DNA from: Epiperipatus broadwayi
Taxonomy: Eukaryota; Onychophora; Udeonychophora; Euonychophora; Peripatidae
Assembly (NCBI GenBank): GCA_028023455.1
Contig: JAQFVV010006728.1
Coordinates: forward strand, 186,001 to 250,000
Direction: 5' to 3'
Length of the DNA stretch: 64,000 bases
In this document: piece by piece, positions 11,106 to 21,834 of the stretch
Layout: each line of letters opens with the position of its first letter
Numbering within the stretch: position 1 is the first letter of the stretch
The notes under the pieces: generated by a model
Databases searched by the model: none
What the model was told of the DNA's origin: nothing
What the model saw: only the letters and a program-made list of their open reading frames with translations
Program-made: the position numbers and the translations under genes

Positions 11106-12198
11106 AAACAAAATGCAGTGTTGAGAAGATTTTGGGAATTCATGCCTCTCCACAGCCTAAAAAGTCTGATGAAAACAGCAAGATCTGCCCGTGAAATAAT
11201 GTCAGCTTAACATCTTAGAAAATCTCCATCAGTATCTAATTGTCTCCGATAGTAATAATCGTGAAAATCAGGAAACTCAGCAAGGAAACATCCCAGCCAG
11301 CTGGTAAGCATTCATAATGGAAATATCCTCACCGAAAGCAGCCACCAAAGAGAACAAAATTCTATGTCTACATTCAAAAGCCTAGGTAAAACATTTGCTT
11401 ATTTTGTTTATACTGTAATAGCCATTGTATTGCATTAATTCATACGAATCTTTCAAGAGCCTAATTATATGAACTCTATATCATACATAAATGAACTATT
11501 GATGTGTGTGATTAAATTTCAAATGCTATGTAGTCCTTTATTATCATTATTATGTGTGTGCATGAGTTAATATGTGCGTGATCCTTATATCAATATTATT
11601 AGTCAAAGTAGATAAATTCCCAGTGTTCTGTTATAAAAAATATTCAAGAATATTTAAACTATTTAGAATGTTAATTTAAAATATGCGTGTGTTTTATTAG
11701 AAGTATAAAATGTTTAAATTTAGTAAATAAATGTTAGTTAATAAATTATCTTTAAAATTAAACTTTATTTGTCGGTCAATTCTTTTTCTTAATTCCTTTT
11801 ATCATATTCTTTTATCAACTCCTTTTACAATTCTTTTATCAAGTCTTTTAACCACTAATTAAGTATAATCTATTAGTGATTACAAACAACTGAGCTAGTC
11901 GTGGATTTAGGCATTGAGTTAGTGGCCACTGTTCAAAGTGCATTGTCTATTCTTTTAGTATTCTTTTAGAATAAGCAGCTGGTGCCCGTGGTTATACACA
12001 AACAAAAAAGTGCTTTGGACGTGGTGTTCAACTCAACAGCTGAGAAGAAGCTATGTCCTGGAAATGTAACATTAGTTATATACTTTATAGCTATCGTTTG
12101 GGCATACATACTCTCTGAGTATGTTCTTCTCTGCCTAAGAGGCCAGTGTTACAAATGCACATATTCGAAATTGGTTCAATATATATATATATATACAT
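11106..12198 (+). other. Possible solo LTR body or noncoding exon plus intron
   Basis: The first 280 bp are less AT-rich than the surroundings, as a transcribed leader would be, then the sequence becomes AT-rich. No paired LTR copy is seen in the window. The 73-codon frame at 11982-12203 runs into the next element and is not a convincing gene. Confidence 0.3.
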
Positions 12199-13885
12199 TG
12201 TAATGGAAACCCGGTGATCGAAAGCATAACTTCCCTTTTATTTATATATAATGGGGAATTCTTATAATTCAAGATCATCCACTTTCTGCTACCGCAAGCA
12301 GAGAGAACATACGGACATAAACGAGTCTATATCCATACTTGACCGAACCTGTAAATATACGGGTATAGCCCCAGGTTATTTTTCCCAGTCAAATGTCTCT
12401 TGACTGCTGTAAGATTTAACAGAGTTACAGCACTTGGATATTTATAAATTTTAATGGGATAAAAATACTGCACCACTAGCTTCACATGTTAATTCAGTAC
12501 TTATAATGAGAAATAATTATTTTCCCAAACCCTGAGATTATATTATTTTTGGAGTGGTGAAGAACGAGACGAAACAAATTTAAATCAATAATAAATATAT
12601 TTAATAGAATAAATTAACAATAAACGAAATACTTTAAATCATTAACACTCAATAAAAAAACCCGATTATTTGCTATAATGCTACGATTAAAAATAAAATA
12701 AAAAGATCCTATAAATGATTGTACATTTATAAATCATCATTCTGGATATATATAAAAAAGTTAAAGAATGTCTGTCTCATTCAAAGTAAGAATATGGCCA
12801 TTGTCTCGACAAAGGTATGTGCACAAGGAAATATAAAATTTAGTGTACATAGTTACCTAGGTTTTTAAGTCTCTGAATTAATTTGAAGTCTTGCTGACCG
12901 CCATGTGGAATTTCTCCACTTCTTTAGCAGGGACGGTCACTCTTAAGTTAGATTTTGGTTGTGGGAACTCCTCCGCATTTAGGGCATCAAGGACCAGGCA
13001 AAACAAACTCTCTGGCAGGTGCTACATTGGCAGTTGTTACATCTAGATGGAACCATTAGAGCACAGTGAATCTGGATCGGCAAGTGGTCACGATGGCCCT
13101 TAGCCAGCCATTCTTGATGAGGCACCGATGTTAGAAATCATATCTTGTTAATTATGGCTGCTTATTATCTGAGCAGTGTTTTCACCAACCTCTCAACAAG
13201 AAGGCTCCAACTCTAATCACTATACTCAAATTTTTTAATTAAAAAATTCCACAGTCCTTTGTCCTTTTGATCCTTTGTTTTCACTTTTATTCATACCTTT
13301 CTTTTCTTACTATGCCTTCAGCCATTTCTATAGATTTACTTTTATATAATTTTGTAGCACTATGTACATTTATTTATTTATTTCTCTTTTCATTACACAG
13401 ATTTTTAATAAAATGTTTTTTATTTTTGACATTACTGACAAGCATAAATTATTGCTGTCTTTATCATACTTCATACATGCATTTCATTTTATCGTCAAAT
13501 GTGTACTTTTATGACCCAGATCCTTATCTTTCGGTCATGTTTCTAAATTTTACTTATATTTTATTAAACTCCTCACCTACCACTTTTTTTTACATCATTC
13601 AGTTTCTATTTTATTTATATTTCCTTTCTCATTTTTTAATCTTACACTAAACACATGATATCGATATTTCTAGTCTTAATATTTCTATTCTTTCTAAAAT
13701 CTGAATTTTGGAGGGTAAAAGATAAGAATCTTTTCAATTCTAATTCCCTCTCTTTTCTTAATTAAAACAATTTCTTTGTTTATAATTTTTTTTAACCTCA
13801 CTTTTTAATATTCCAAACACAATATTTAATATTCTTTAAATGTTAAATATCTATATGTGTGATCGCAGTATGTGCTATCATCACA
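12199..13885 (-). repeat. 3' LTR of the minus-strand element
   Basis: Its copy is 17313-18977. The extra segment near 12282-12306 (GCTACCGCAAGCAGAGAG) is absent from the other copy. The 127-codon frame at 13267-13650 is hydrophobic and T-rich, is largely broken in the other LTR, and is not supported as a gene. Confidence 0.88.
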
Positions 13886-13889
13886 TTAC

Positions 13890-13920
13890 ACTGTTTCCCC
13901 CCTTTAAAATTTTTTCTTAA
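13890..13920 (-). other. Polypurine tract of the minus-strand element
   Basis: On the minus strand AAAGGGGGGAAACAG lies just before the 3' LTR, as expected for the plus-strand primer of an LTR element. Confidence 0.6.
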
Positions 13921-14757
13921 AAAAATTTAATTTAATGCATTTCAAGCTAGATGCTCCTAACTACTGTTAGAACCATCTCATATCTATTTACCTCTAATAT
14001 AACTTTAGTGATGAGATTATTCCTAGAGAGGTGACAAGGCAAATTACATCCCTACTCTGACAACCCAACCAGTATTACTAATTTAATCTTGCTATAAACA
14101 ATACATGAGTTTTATTTCTGCCTCCTACTTGTATATACAGGTTCAAATCTACAAGATATCTCTGTGACTTGATTAAACCTGTTCATACCTCACATTTTAC
14201 AAATGATAATCCTCTAAGTGACAACTCTGGTCACTATACCGAGGTGGGTTGGGAGGCTGGCATCTTTTCATTCAGCTCATCCATGAGCTCAGAATATTTT
14301 ACTGATAGCTCGTATTTTTATAAAGGGGTTCTTTCCCCATACGTTGGATTCTAATCCATTGACTCACGATATTTGTCAAATATCTAACTGGAAATCTTAA
14401 TCCAGTGAGTCATTATGAGAAGGGGATCTCTGTCCCTGTCTTCTCTAGATAAGATCTGGTGATCACAGAACACACATGAATGCATAACAGAGAAGGCTCA
14501 CCATATGCTGCTAAGATTCACCTACAAATATCTATACACACCTTCAGCCTCTATCTACGATCTCACACTACTATCTATCATATGTTTTCTTAGTTTATCC
14601 TAAAGCCTTTTATACTGTTTGGCCATTTACTGGCTCATTCTTCTTTATATTTTCATGATCAATATTTCCTAATTTTATTGTCCATTTTCCATTACTTGTG
14701 GTCCAATTCCATTTCCAATCTTGTTCCAGTGAATCCATCCTTTATTAGTGATCACAC
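13921..14757. other. Internal region of the minus-strand element downstream of gag; no pol seen
   Basis: Read on the minus strand this stretch has stops in all frames. No RT (YxDD), integrase or protease motif is found. It contains many short near-inverted segments, for example around 14360 (GACTCACGATATTTG). Confidence 0.55.
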
Positions 14758-15117
14758 TTAGGTTTTATCTGGTGGTTGTCTTTCTCTATTGACATCACAT
14801 CTGCCTCTGGGATATGGATTTTGATCTCTATGTTCTCTATCCTCTGTCCATTTGTATGGCCACTTCCATTCAGTCTCACATCTACATCGTTTTTCTTCCT
14901 GCCCTCTTGGGTTCCACTCTGTACAATCTCTTCTGTTTTCCTTCCATCGTCCTTTACTAGAATCCCAACCATTTTTAATTTCAAGTGGTTCCTTTGGAGA
15001 TGGTCTATATGCATATCCCTTGTCTGTATCTCCTCCAGTGGCTCTTGACTCGAAGCATTCTATCCCGGTATATGCGCTGTTACCGGCTGACTTTCTTATC
15101 CTCTCTTCAAATTTTTA
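14758..15117 (-). pseudogene. Probable C-terminal part of the gag-like frame, Arg/Trp/Cys-rich, in a shifted frame
   Basis: Directly after the 188-codon ORF on the minus strand, another frame stays open for about 119 codons to a TAA at 14758-14760. It is rich in Trp, Arg, Cys and charged residues (for example EKRCRCETEWKWPYKW), unlike random AT-rich translation. The junction is a run AAAAATTT at about 15108-15116, where a +1 shift or a one-base change would join the frames. It may be the basic nucleic-acid-binding half of Gag. No canonical CCHC motif is seen. The overlapping 89-codon frame at 14745-15014 is less convincing. Confidence 0.45.
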
Positions 15118-15673
15118 AGTCTAACTTTTCTACTACCTTGACTTTCTGACTTATATTCTCCTGCATGCTCGTCATCATCCTATTATCTTCTACTCTTCTT
15201 ACTTCCACTTCCTCTTCTTTATCTAACTTTCTTATTCTCTTCTCTGGCTGCTCTATGTCTTCTCTCAGATCAAACTCTGCTGACTCTCTATCTATACTCT
15301 TGGCCCTTTCTAATTCATCATATACACATGGCTCCATACTCTTTTGTTCATCCCACTTAATTTCCCTGTTACGTCTATTTCCTATGTTCTTTGCCTCTGA
15401 TTGCTTGATGAAGTCATTTTTAATCCCTTCTACAGCTTCAGCAATTCTTTTCTGGTTGTCAATTTCTATCTTTATCCACCATTCTTCCATCCTTCTATCT
15501 TCTCTGTCCATGTATTTTTTCATGAATTGCTGTTGCTCAACTCTCATTTGCATTAGCATATTCATTACATCACTATAGTCTGTTTCATCTTTTACTTCCA
15601 TCCTCGTATCTTCATTCCCTTCTCTTACTTCCTCTTCTTGAAGGTCCATTTTAGTGTGGGAGCTTGTACGCAT
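15107..15673 (-). CDS. gag-like coiled-coil protein, 188 aa
   Basis: The ORF starts at an ATG at 15673 and encodes a very charged, Glu/Lys/Arg-rich protein. Residues about 30-85 (MNMLMQMRVEQQQFMKKYMD and following) look like a long amphipathic helix or coiled coil. Residues 120-175 are also charged. The position downstream of the primer site and tandem-repeat leader of an LTR element suggests an N-terminal Gag segment. No membrane segment or enzyme motif is seen. The antisense frame at 15165-15578 is its shadow. I do not recognise a specific family. Confidence 0.6.
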   Translation of the reverse strand: MRTSSHTKMDLQEEEVREGNEDTRMEVKDETDYSDVMNMLMQMRVEQQQFMKKYMDREDRRMEEWWIKIEIDNQKRIAEAVEGIKNDFIKQSEAKNIGNRRNREIKWDEQKSMEPCVYDELERAKSIDRESAEFDLREDIEQPEKRIRKLDKEEEVEVRRVEDNRMMTSMQENISQKVKVVEKLDLKI

Positions 15674-16240
15674 AAATATAATTTTATTTAACCCTTCTTG
15701 ATATCTGTATTTATTATTATTATTATTATTGAACTCTTCTGGATAGATTTATATAAAAAATTCTTTCTACTGACTCTTTGCTTTTTACTTTGATTAATTA
15801 TTTAATTTCTTTGTTATCTGTTAGTTAGTATTTAGACCATTAGCCAACCCAAACATCTGCACTCTGGTTCACCCTCTTGTTCACCTGCCTTAGATTTGTT
15901 TGACTGCCTGTCCCACCTTGATGATTGTCCTATGTTTTCCCTACTTATCCAACTCTTTCTCACTATACTTCAATTAATGTCGCAATTATATATTTTTTAA
16001 ATCTAACTTAACTGCTATACTTTATTCCTCTGTTAACGATATATATAAATAAACTCATTTCTATTTGACTGTATTTCCAACAGTATGCACTTCTGATATA
16101 TATTTTCTAATATTCCGTTTATAATTTTCGATCACTTTAAGGTTACGGCTGTTTTTTGAAAAAATCATATATATTTCTTTAACGGACTAACCTCCTTCGT
16201 TACATACCCTATGTTTGTAATTTATATTGTCTCTTTACTA
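15674..16240. other. Leader region between tandem repeats and gag-like ORF of the minus-strand element
   Basis: Noncoding and AT-rich; (TTA)n at 15710-15728. No motif recognised. Confidence 0.5.
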
Positions 16241-16244
16241 TTTT

Positions 16245-16985
16245 AAAATCATACACATATTTTTCCTTCCATTTAACAGATATACTTCATTGTACCAGCT
16301 CTGTTGGTAATTGATTGATCAAGTTATCTTCACGATTATTTTTAAAATCATACATATATATTTTCCTCAACTTAACTAATATACGCGACTATTTATAATG
16401 ATAACCTTCCTGAAATTTTATTTTTAATTCTTTTTTTTTTTTTTACCTTAACTAATTTATTTTTCATTAACAACAATTACATCTGGATAATCTATATTTG
16501 ATCGCTATAATTATAGCTGAATACACTTTATTATTATGACTATGAAATCATACATACATTTATTTATTTTTAACTTAACTGGAATACGCGACTATTTGAT
16601 TATTTATAATGAAAACTTTCCTGAAACTTTATTTTAATTCTTTTTTTTTTTTAAACTTAACTAGTTTACCTTTCATTAACAACAATCACATCTATATAAT
16701 CTATGTTTGATTGCTATAATTATATTTGAATACACTTTATTATTACGACTATAAATTCATACATACATTTATTTTTTAACTTAACTGGAATATGCAACTA
16801 TTAAACCACACATATATATTTCTTCAACTTAACTTATATATGCGACTATTTTTATTATTTATCATTAAAACTTTCATGAAACTGTTTTATTCTCTTTTTT
16901 TTCTACTTGACTGACACAATTTATATTTTGTTCTCAGCAATTACATCGAGATAATCAATTCTTTGTTCATGATGATTATATTTTG
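16245..16985 (-). repeat. Degenerate tandem repeat, unit about 200 bp
   Basis: The blocks AAATCATACATA, TTAACTTAACT, ATACGCGACTATTT, CTTTCCTGAAACTTT and TTCATTAACAACAAT recur in the same order. Unit starts are about 16349 and 16546, then a shortened unit near 16754 and another near 16804, with a more diverged piece at 16245. In the element's own direction these lie in the leader between primer site and gag. Confidence 0.7.
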
Positions 16986-17290
16986 AATACTTCTGGTCTT
17001 ATATTAAACACATCACAACGAACTTCAAAACTTTCTTAATATTAAAATTTCCCCCTTCCTTCTATATCCTTTGTATACATTTGACATTAAAATACATATA
17101 TAAAGTATTATAAAGTGAAAAAAATTTATCCCCTTCGTCTTCGCTTCTAACCACTCTGATTTACGACGCTAATTTTATATATTTTAACAACACATATATT
17201 ACAAAACTTTTTTTTTTTTTTTTTTTTAGAAAATATTTACGTTATCAAATAAAATTATTCAACACGTGATCACTAATTACAGCAATAGAA

Positions 17291-17308
17291 ATCCCGGACT
17301 GGCCCCCA
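17291..17308 (-). other. Primer-binding site, tRNA-Pro-like
   Basis: On the minus strand TGGGGGCCAGTCCGGGAT starts 4 bp after the LTR end. It matches the known tRNA-Pro primer site TGGGGGCTCGTCCGGGAT in all but about three positions. This fixes the element's direction. Confidence 0.8.
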
Positions 17309-17312
17309 AAAT

Positions 17313-18977
17313 TGTAACGGAAACCCGGCGATCGGAAGCTTAACTTCCCTTTTATTTATATATAATGGGGAATTCTTATAATTCAAGATCGTCCACTTTA
17401 CGGACATAAACGAGTCTATATCCATACTTGACCGAACCTGTAACTATATGGATATAGCCCCAGGTTATTTTTCCCAGTCAAATGTCTCTCGACTGCTGTA
17501 AGATTTAACAGAGTTACAGCGCTTGGATATTTATAAATTTTAATGAGATCAAAATACTGCATCACTAGCTTCACATGTTAATTCAGTACTCATAATGAGT
17601 AATAATTATTTTCTCAAACCCTAAGATTATATTATTTTTGGAGTGGCGAAGAACAAGACGAAACAAATTTAAATCAATAATAAATATATTTAATAGAATA
17701 AATTAACAATAAAAGAAATACTTTAAATCATTAACACTCAATAAAAAAAACAAATTATTTGCTACAATGCTACGATTAAAAATAAAATAAAAAGATCCTA
17801 TAAATGATTGTACATTTATAAATCGTCATTCCGGATATATATAAAAAAGTTAAAGAATGTCTGTCTCATTCAAAGTAAGAATTTGGCCATTGTCTCAACA
17901 AAGGTATGTGCACAAGGAAATATAAAATTTAGTGTACATAGTTACCTAGGTTTTTAAGTCTCTGAATTAATTTGAAGTCTTGCTGACCGCCACGTGGAAT
18001 TTCTCCACTTCTTTAGCAGGGACGGTCACTCTTAAGTTAGATTTTGGTTGTGGGAACTCCTCTGCATTTAGGGCATCAAGGACCAGGCAAAACGAACTCT
18101 CTGGCAGGTGCTACCTTGGCAGTTGTTACATCTAGACAGGAACCATTAGAGCACAGTGAATCTAAGTCGGCAAGCGGCCATGACGGCCCTTAGCCAGCCA
18201 TTCTTGATGAGGCACCGATGTTAGAAATCATATCTTGTTAACTATGGCTGCTTATTATCTGAGCAGTGTTTTCACCAACCTCTTGACAAGAAGGTTCCAA
18301 CTCCAATCACTATACTCAAATTTTTTAATTAAAAAATTCCACAGTCCTTTATCCTTTTGATCCTTTATTTTCACTTTTATTCACACCTTTCTTTTCTTAC
18401 TATGCCTTCGGCCATTTCTATAGATTTACTTTTATATAATTTCGTAGCACTATGTACATTTATTTATTTATTTCTCTTTTAATTACACAGATTTTTAATA
18501 AAATGTTTTTTATTTTTGACATTACTGACAAGCATAAATTATTGCTGTCTTTATCATACTTCATGCACGCATTTCGTTTTATTGTCAAATGTGTACTTTT
18601 ATGACCCAGATCCTTATCTTTCGGTCATGTTTCTAAATTTTACTTATATTTTATTAAACTCCCCAACTACCGCTTTTTTTTTTACATCATTCAGTTTCTA
18701 TTTTATTTATATTTCCTTTCTCATTTTTTAATCTTACATTAAACATATGATATCGATATTTCTAACCTTAATATTTCTATTCTTTCTAAAATCTGAAATC
18801 TGGAGGGTAAAAGATAAGAATCTTTTCGATTCTAATTCCCTCTCTTTTTTTAATTAAAACAATTTCTTTGTTTATAATTTTTTTTAACCTCACTTTTTAA
18901 TATTTCAAACACAATATTTAATATTCTTTAAATGTTAAATATCTATATGTGTGATCGCAGTATGTGCGATCATCACA
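17313..18977 (-). repeat. 5' LTR of the minus-strand element
   Basis: Copy of 12199-13885. It starts TGTAACGG and ends CATCACA on the plus strand. Flanks are AT-rich on both sides, so the target duplication cannot be settled. Confidence 0.88.
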
Positions 18978-20255
18978 ATATATATATATTTTAATAAGTG
19001 AAATTTATATTTGCAAATTTTATTATCAAAAGATTTATTACTTATATAACTAATTTTTTTTTTAAATATTATTTATTTATTTGATAATTGGATATGTTCT
19101 TGGGGATGGATCTTAGATTGAGTTAATTTATTGAGGGTTACTTATCAATTAGAAATCGTCATTATATTTATATATTTTTGTGTGTGTGTACATATATAAG
19201 ATAACAAATAACAAAATGAGGTGAAATAAGTTCCATATTCATATTAAGTTATAAGTTAGCACTAAATGACTAAATAGTCAAAGATATGTTATATTTATAG
19301 GCCTGAGTGAGCCTCATTATAAATAATAAAAAAGTATCCTGCTTGTAGAAATAAGTATAATCCAAAAGTGGATATAATATATAAACCTTTTATAATGTAG
19401 TGGAGTAAATTTTGATGATTTCTTTTGATTTAATGATACTTAATCGATTAACCTAGCCTTGAGAGCATATCTATTATCTATTTTATTAATTTACAATATT
19501 TTACCAGTCAATTATTCACTTATTTATTTATCTATTTTCATTTTCACTTCATATAGTAATTCTTATGCAACATAAACAACAATTCATATATTTGCTGTAT
19601 ATAATATACTTTTATTTATTTTATTTTTTTTTAAATTTGAATATTTGGAAAATATAAATATTGATTTGTGTTTATATTAATGTATACTTGTTGAGCACAA
19701 ATATGTCTTTGTCTATTTAATATATATACTTATTGCAAGTATATATATAATTTTTTTTTTTGTATTTGGTTTGTATTTAAAAGCTATTTAAAACACTGAT
19801 ACTACTTAAAAATCAAACCATAATATAGAAATAAAGGATGTATTATTTGTTTTATAAGTAATGCCTTTGTATTTTATTTGGAAGAGTATTAATATTTTTA
19901 TTTCTTTTTAGTGCCAGAGTCATTATGAAGTTTATTAAATTCACAACTTAATGGATAATAATTTCATATTTCAATTATTATTCAGTTTTTAAGTCACTTA
20001 CACAAGTCAATGTTCATTGATGTATTTATATATACATAAGTTTACTTATTTGATGTGTATATTAGATTCAATAAAATTCTCTTTGTTTCTGGTATATATT
20101 TGTTAGTTAATCATATTAACTCTGAGAATAAACTATAATGATAGGTCTTATTATTGCTCTGTATGATTTTGGATTTATTTCATGTATAGCTAGTTGGAAG
20201 GGCATATAAACAATTTATTTAAATATAATTGGGATAATTTTATCTTTCTTCAGTT
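18978..20255. other. AT-rich DNA without a recognisable gene
   Basis: Short (TA)n, (TG)n (about 19180) and T tracts only. It could be a decayed LTR upstream of the primer-site-like array that follows, but no second copy is present. Confidence 0.5.
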
Positions 20256-20261
20256 AAATTA

Positions 20262-20775
20262 TACAATCTATTATATTTGGCTGTCTCAACAATTGGATTC
20301 ATTTAGATTGTTAAGATCTTTCTTTATATGTATATTCCAATCTATTATATTTATCATTCAACATTTTGGGCATTCTTTTCTCGGTATATGTGTATGATGT
20401 GCTATGTTTATATTATTTAAATTGGATGATAAATACGTTCTATTACATTTGGCACTATCAACATGCGGACATGATTAATTAAGGACTGTTGATAGTCATT
20501 CCATTATATTTGATGTCTAAAATGTGAGGTTTGATTCATTACAATTCGTTTATGAGGATAGAGCAATTGTGATTCCATTACATTTGGCTTTCCCAATAAT
20601 TGGGGCCATTTCAATTGGTGATAGGCATTCCATTACATTTGGCACCAACATTTGGGGCCTTCTTTCTTCATATGTGTATTTTTGTTTGAAATCATTTAGA
20701 TTACATATATTCCATTACATTTGACACCACAATGTGGTTGGCATAATATGTTTGTTTTCATTCTATTACAATATA
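20262..20775 (+). repeat. Degenerate array of LTR-end plus primer-site-like units
   Basis: About seven or eight copies of TTCCATTACATTTGGC, some followed by CCAACATTTGGGGCC, occur at irregular spacing of 55-100 bp (about 20262, 20340, 20435, 20500, 20574, 20629, 20710, 20761). The best unit reads TTACATTTGGCACCAACATT then TGGGGCC. That resembles an LTR end (TTACA) followed by a tRNA-Lys primer site (TGGCGCCCAACGTGGGGC). No LTR partner or coding region is next to it. Confidence 0.5.
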
Positions 20776-21127
20776 TATATATATTAATGCTTGTATTTAA
20801 TTTTAATAAATATTTACTCAGTTTGTTCAATTAACTTATTCTAAAAAAAATAGTATTTATAATTTCAACTAATTTTATATCATAGATGAAATATTAAGAT
20901 TATAATTTTATATTTTAAATGTTTTATAAAATATTTAATTTTTGTTTTAATCAAAGGAATTAAGCCAATAAACATCACATGACCACTACCTCTTATGATT
21001 GTGTATAACTGTTGTTAAAACAGGCAAAACTCATTATACATGTTGCCACACACAGCAAGCTAGAGTAATCAATGGATGCCAGAAGGCTTATGCATGAAAT
21101 TCGCATCTAGTGCCCACTCATCCAATA

Positions 21128-21169
21128 TCCCCAGACTAGTTTCTGGCTTGTGACCTTTGTCAGTGAGGA
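21128..21169 (-). ncRNA. Hammerhead ribozyme core, family A, left inverted copy (degenerate)
   Basis: On the minus strand: stem I TCCTCA/TGGGGA, box CTGACAA (consensus CTGANGA, one base off at an invariant G), GAAA box, self-complementary stem III ACTAGT, then C at the cleavage position. Probably inactive because of the changed G. Confidence 0.6.
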
Positions 21170-21214
21170 GCCTTGGATCCTAATATCTAGGTGCAGTGCT
21201 CTCAGATCCAAGGC

Positions 21215-21256
21215 TCCTCACTGACAAAAACCACAAGCCAGAAACTAGTCTGGTGA
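21215..21256 (+). ncRNA. Hammerhead ribozyme core, family A, first direct copy (degenerate)
   Basis: Stem I TCCTCA pairs with TGGTGA less well than in other copies. The first box is CTGACAA, not CTGANGA. GAAA and ACTAGT-C are kept. Cleavage would fall after 21250. Likely inactive. Confidence 0.55.
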
Positions 21257-21668
21257 TATTGGATGAGTAGGTACTAGATGGGTATTTTATGCACAAGGCT
21301 TCTGTAATCCACTGATTACTCTAGCCTGCTGTGTGTAACAATACGTATAGTGAGTTTTGCCTATTTTAACAACAGTTATACACAAGCATAAGAGGGGGTG
21401 GTCATGTGATGTTTATTGGATTAAAACCAATCCTGTCTAATAGGATAGTAGTGGCTATGGTTATTAAAGAACCAAAGACACCAAAATGCATGGGTGCTGA
21501 ACTGAGTTCAGACCCATATGACAATATAAGATATTGGGCTTAGATTGAAACATTAAGATGTTTTCAGTTTAAGACTCATAGTTTTATAGTTAAGTGGAGA
21601 TAAAAGATGGCTGCTGGAGGGTTGCATTAGATCCTAAGATCTAGGTGCAGTGCTCTCAGATCCAAGGC

Positions 21669-21710
21669 TCCTCACTGACGAAGGCCACAAGCCAGAAACT
21701 AGTCTGGGGA
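21669..21710 (+). ncRNA. Hammerhead ribozyme core, family A, second direct copy (best conserved)
   Basis: Stem I TCCTCA (21669-21674) pairs with TGGGGA (21705-21710). CTGACGA (21675-21681) matches the CUGANGA consensus. Stem II is GGC/GCC with loop CACAA, but an A-A mismatch sits at its base. GAAA is at 21695-21698. Stem III is the palindrome ACTAGT, followed by C21704 as the cleavage-site base. A stem III this short usually acts better as a dimer. Confidence 0.7.
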
Positions 21711-21834
21711 TATTGGATGAGTAAGCACTAGATGGGGATTTTATGCACAAGCCTTCTGGCATCCATTGATTACTCTAGCTTGCTGTGTGTGTCAATATAT
21801 ATAGTGAGTTTTGCCTGTTTTAATCAAAGAAATT

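Larger units (their letters stand above)
12199..18977 (-). mobile_element. Second LTR retrotransposon, minus strand, gag-like ORF only (probably non-autonomous)
   Basis: Direct repeats at 12199-13885 and 17313-18977, both beginning TGTAA and ending CATCACA, flank a 3.4-kb internal region. A tRNA-Pro-like primer site adjoins the 17313 repeat on the minus strand, and a polypurine tract adjoins the 13885 repeat. The element therefore reads right to left: 5' LTR at 17313-18977, 3' LTR at 12199-13885. The repeats differ by about 4% by eye, plus a roughly 24-bp insertion in the left one. The internal region contains a degenerate tandem repeat and a coiled-coil ORF, but no protease, RT, RNase H or integrase motif in any frame. 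That is the structure of a large non-autonomous derivative that would need enzymes from another element. Confidence 0.85.
20945..21834 (+). mobile_element. Composite hammerhead repeat (family A) with 17-bp target duplication
   Basis: TTTTAATCAAAGGAATT at 20945-20961 and TTTTAATCAAAGAAATT at 21818-21834 flank about 856 bp. Inside, 20966-21419 is a 454-bp inverted repeat with CCAATAAACATCACATGACC at its outer ends. A further direct copy follows to 21817. On the plus strand two hammerhead cores in the same direction (21215-21256 and 21669-21710) are separated by 454 bp. A third, inverted core lies at 21128-21169. One full unit bounded by two ribozymes is the architecture described for animal retrozymes. 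No protein is encoded. Confidence 0.8.

Noticed and set aside
11166-11215. CTGATGA ... GAAA hammerhead candidate near the promoter-like segment
   Set aside because: Stem II and stem I do not pair, so the boxes are probably coincidental.
13267-13650. 127-codon hydrophobic ORF
   Set aside because: LTR sequence on the antisense side of the element; largely broken in the other LTR (only 71 codons remain).
15165-15578. 137-codon plus-strand ORF
   Set aside because: Shadow of the minus-strand coiled-coil ORF; its Ser/Leu richness is the antisense of Glu/Lys codons.
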